From: Torymus aiolomorphi
Lineage: Eukaryota > Arthropoda > Insecta > Hymenoptera > Torymidae
NCBI GenBank assembly: GCA_036365515.1
Contig: CM070874.1
Coordinates: forward strand, 247,689,430-247,753,429
DNA: 64,000 nt
Reading direction: 5' to 3'
Shown here: piece by piece, positions 61,590 to 64,000 of the stretch
How the letters are laid out: every line of letters begins with the position of its first letter
Position numbering within the stretch: the first letter of the stretch is position 1
Notes under the pieces: model-generated
Told to the model about the DNA's origin: nothing
The model's database searches: none
Seen by the model: only the letters and a program-made list of their open reading frames with translations
Position numbers and translations under genes: made by a program

Positions 61590-62754
61590 GTGTTAATCAA
61601 TGAACGGGAAACAGCCGCCCTCATTGATCCAGCGGCGACTGAGAATCTGATTCACCCGTCACACTTACCGGAGGATCAAAATACTACACCTTCCAGCAGG
61701 AGACTCAACTTGGCAGCAGAAGCAGCGCAGCTCTTGACATCAGGAGAATGTGTCCTCCCCATCTCTATCCAGGGAAAGGAGTTTGTCGTGAAATTCCTCA
61801 TCACGTCTCAACTACGGCACCCTCTGGTTCTCGGATTGCCCTGGCTAGAAGGAGAGCAGGGTATACTCAATCTCACTCGACACGTACTCTATCTAGGGCT
61901 TGACATCCGAGTGACCGTTCCGCTCATCCGAGTCCAACAGCAACATAGAGAAACTTCTATATTCGACGCTACCATGGTTAAACATGGCCTAACGTCACCT
62001 TACTGAGAATGTTTTCTCGAGCTGCTGCAAGCGCACGCCGAAGTCTTTTCTCCTCTGTGCCAGGGGCTGCCACAGACGCGCACCATTCAACACGAAATAC
62101 GTGTAACGACGGATCAACCTTTCCGCCTGTCCTCGTATCGATATTCCGATCGAAAGCGAGCGATCATCGAGAAGCAGATACAAGAAATGTTGGCGAACGG
62201 AATCACCGAGCAAACAACCTCGCCCTACAGCTCGCCTATTGTGCTAGCGCAGAGAAAGAACAAGCAACCACGTTTTTGCGTTGACTGTCAGCGGTTGAAT
62301 GCTATCACTGAGGATTATCCTCAACCGATTCCACACATTCCCGATGCCCTAAAAGACCTTGGAACCGCCAAGATCTTCTCAACACTAGACTTGAAGAGCG
62401 GCTATTAGCAGATTCCGATGCAGCCCGCTTCAAAAAAGTATACAGCCTTTGCCACACCGTCCGGTGGCTCCTACCAATTTTGCATTATGCCTTTTGGGCT
62501 CAAGGGAGCGCCCGGAACCTTTCAACGACTAATGAGCCAGGAGGTGCTCAAATGATACCTCGGGAAGTTCTGTATCGTCTATCTTGACGATATCATCATA
62601 TACTCGCAGAACATCCAGGAGCACCTGCACCACCTACCGCTCGTGCTAGAGCATCTACGCATCCACAACTGAGCCGCCTCTTTGGAGAAATGTCAATTTG
62701 GGATGGAGCGCTTGGAGTACTTACGACACATCGTCACCACCGACGGGAACATCT
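61590..62754 (+). pseudogene. pol: E2 Pol, protease and reverse transcriptase (broken)
   Basis: The protease region has ALIDPAATENL, where the catalytic DTG is expected, so the active-site Thr-Gly is lost. The RT follows in the same frame: [65 protein letters not shown] (catalytic DD) and CQFGMERLEYL. Stops: TGA 62004-62006, TAG 62406-62408 (at the conserved Trp of GYWQ), TGA 62553-62555 and TGA 62670-62672. The frame is lost near 62750, where some residues between TTDG and the next conserved block are missing. Confidence 0.8.
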
Positions 62755-64000
62755 ATCATCGAAGCGCCCGCACCAAAAACGAAGAGGCAATTACAATCGT
62801 TTTTGGGAACTTGTAATTGGTTGAGAGAATATGTTCCCCACTATTCCTCGATCTCCGCACCACTGAGCTGTCTCATCAGCAAAAAATCCGGCTTCCGCTG
62901 GACGACAGACGCTCAGAACGCATTCGAAAAGCTTAAAGAGGCTTTTAACCGACCGCTCAAGCTTTCTCGCTCTGATCCGGCTCTATCGTACATCCTTCAA
63001 ACCGACGCTTGCGCTACCGGAATGGGTGCAGCGCTCTTTCAACCTAGACATGACGGAGGAAAGAGTATCATCAGTTATTCAAGTGCGAAATTCAAGCCGG
63101 CTGAAGCTCGTTATCATAGTAACGAGCAGGAATGTTTAGCCGTCGTATGGGCAGTCAAAAAATATCGTCACCTCCTGGAGGATCGACCATTTACCTTACG
63201 AACGGACAACAAGGGGCTGACTTGGCTCCATCAATTTAAGGAGACCAGAGACAAGCTCAAAAGGTGGGCCTTGCTCCTCCAAGAGTTCAATGTGAAGATT
63301 GAACATTGTCCTGGAAAGGAAAATCAGTTCGCCGATCTCTTATCTCGCAACCCAGTAGAAGAGGTAACAGAAGATTTGTACGACGCGGAACGACTGCTCT
63401 CTCCAGAGCACAACATCGCAGACGCGACATCTGAACATGCATCAGACTTCGGCGTCTACGCCATCGATTCCTGCACCTTACTGGAAGAGATAAGATCCGC
63501 TCAGCAGAGCGATCCGTACCACAGTAAGCTCGCAAGACAATATCTGGATCTTACTCAACGGAGCGAGCTCCCAGCGGAAGAGCAGCAATTCATCGATCAC
63601 TACGGAGTGATTAATGACACGCTATGGAAGCGTGATAACCCGGATGAGCCGTATAAAGTCCTCGTTCCTCAACCAGTTGTTGGCCGAGTACTATACGAGT
63701 ACCATGACTCTGAATACGCCGGACACCCAGGAGCAGAAGAGACTCTTCAAGCGATCATGGACCACCATCGTTGGCCGAAGATGCGTGACGAGGTTCGAGA
63801 TTACGTCCGTCGCTGCTTCCTATGCACTTGCTGCAAAAGCGCCAACACTGTCGCTATTACAACCCAACGTCCCTACCGACCAAGGAAATCTTGGGACACC
63901 GTTTTCGTCGATTTTATGGGTTCCTACCCCCGCTCTTCAAAGGGACGACGCTTCCTTTTGGTCGTTACGGATATGTTCAGCCGATGGGTTGAGGCATTCC
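62755..64000 (+). CDS. pol: E2 Pol, RT thumb, RNase H and integrase (runs off window)
   Basis: One frame is open for over 400 codons to the window end. It begins in the RT thumb (APAPKTKRQLQSFLGTCNW), then RNase H (LQTDACATGMGAALF, ECLAVVWAVKKY, RTDNKGL), FADLLSR, an integrase zinc region (HDSEYAGHPG ... CFLCTCC) and the start of the integrase core (VDFMGSYPRS with the first catalytic Asp, VVTDMFSRWVEAF). It is the longest undamaged coding stretch in the window and so the most recently constrained. The remaining catalytic D and E lie beyond 64,000. It joins out of frame to the upstream RT. Confidence 0.85.
   Translation, partial: MIEAPAPKTKRQLQSFLGTCNWLREYVPHYSSISAPLSCLISKKSGFRWTTDAQNAFEKLKEAFNRPLKLSRSDPALSYILQTDACATGMGAALFQPRHDGGKSIISYSSAKFKPAEARYHSNEQECLAVVWAVKKYRHLLEDRPFTLRTDNKGLTWLHQFKETRDKLKRWALLLQEFNVKIEHCPGKENQFADLLSRNPVEEVTEDLYDAERLLSPEHNIADATSEHASDFGVYAIDSCTLLEEIRSAQQSDPYHSKLARQYLDLTQRSELPAEEQQFIDHYGVINDTLWKRDNPDEPYKVLVPQPVVGRVLYEYHDSEYAGHPGAEETLQAIMDHHRWPKMRDEVRDYVRRCFLCTCCKSANTVAITTQRPYRPRKSWDTVFVDFMGSYPRSSKGRRFLLVVTDMFSRWVEAF

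Overview
The window is eukaryotic, intron-bearing, repeat-rich DNA, most likely from an insect. I lean towards a hymenopteran, but that is inferred only from the mix of element families (Ty3/Gypsy, Penelope-like, DD41D mariner, Transib-like) and not from a marker gene. I see no intact host gene, rRNA or tRNA. Almost everything recognisable is a transposable element, a broken TE-associated gene, a satellite or a long microsatellite. It reads like a nested TE graveyard (pericentromeric or other heterochromatin-like sequence).

0-12.5 kb: two head-to-head copies of an expanded zinc-motif gene family; a degenerate GGGTTTA block and a 172-bp satellite; a two-exon zinc-motif pseudogene; a TTAA-flanked MITE; and a DD41D (rosa-type) mariner pseudogene bounded by an 0.8-kb inverted repeat. 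12.4-21 kb: a 1.4-kb solo-LTR-like element holding a (CT)n tract; a MITE with a 5-bp GC-rich target duplication; a non-LTR endonuclease fragment; and a Penelope-like element (PLE) tail. 20.4-26.3 kb: Gypsy element E1 (LTR, tRNA-Lys primer site, polyglutamine Gag, protease-RT-RNase H), cut off inside the integrase zinc region. 26.3-34 kb: microsatellite-flanked repeats, LTRs, a 744-bp palindrome and a 24-bp minisatellite.

34-43 kb: an exon of an unknown gene, satellite-like blocks, and at 38.8-40.0 kb the most striking object, a 353-bp tandem plus inverted array. Each full unit carries a canonical type III hammerhead ribozyme whose two loops share 10 perfectly complementary bases. 43.4-45.8 kb: an LTR containing a nested Transib-like element with RSS-heptamer-like CACAGTG ends and a perfect CGGCA duplication. 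48-56.2 kb: Gypsy element E3 on the minus strand, with a short upstream coiled-coil ORF, Gag-Pol, downstream accessory ORF remnants and an exact 18-nt tRNA-Lys3-type primer site. 57-58.1 kb: a second PLE tail. 58.7-64 kb: Gypsy element E2, primed by a tRNA-Lys1,2-type site, with RNase H and integrase running off the window end.

The genes work as parts of mobile elements. Gag-Pol drives LTR copying. PLE reverse transcriptase with GIY-YIG endonuclease could in principle mobilise the ribozyme-bearing repeats. All the longer coding regions carry stops or frame changes, and several frame changes sit in homopolymer runs, so part of the damage could be assembly error.
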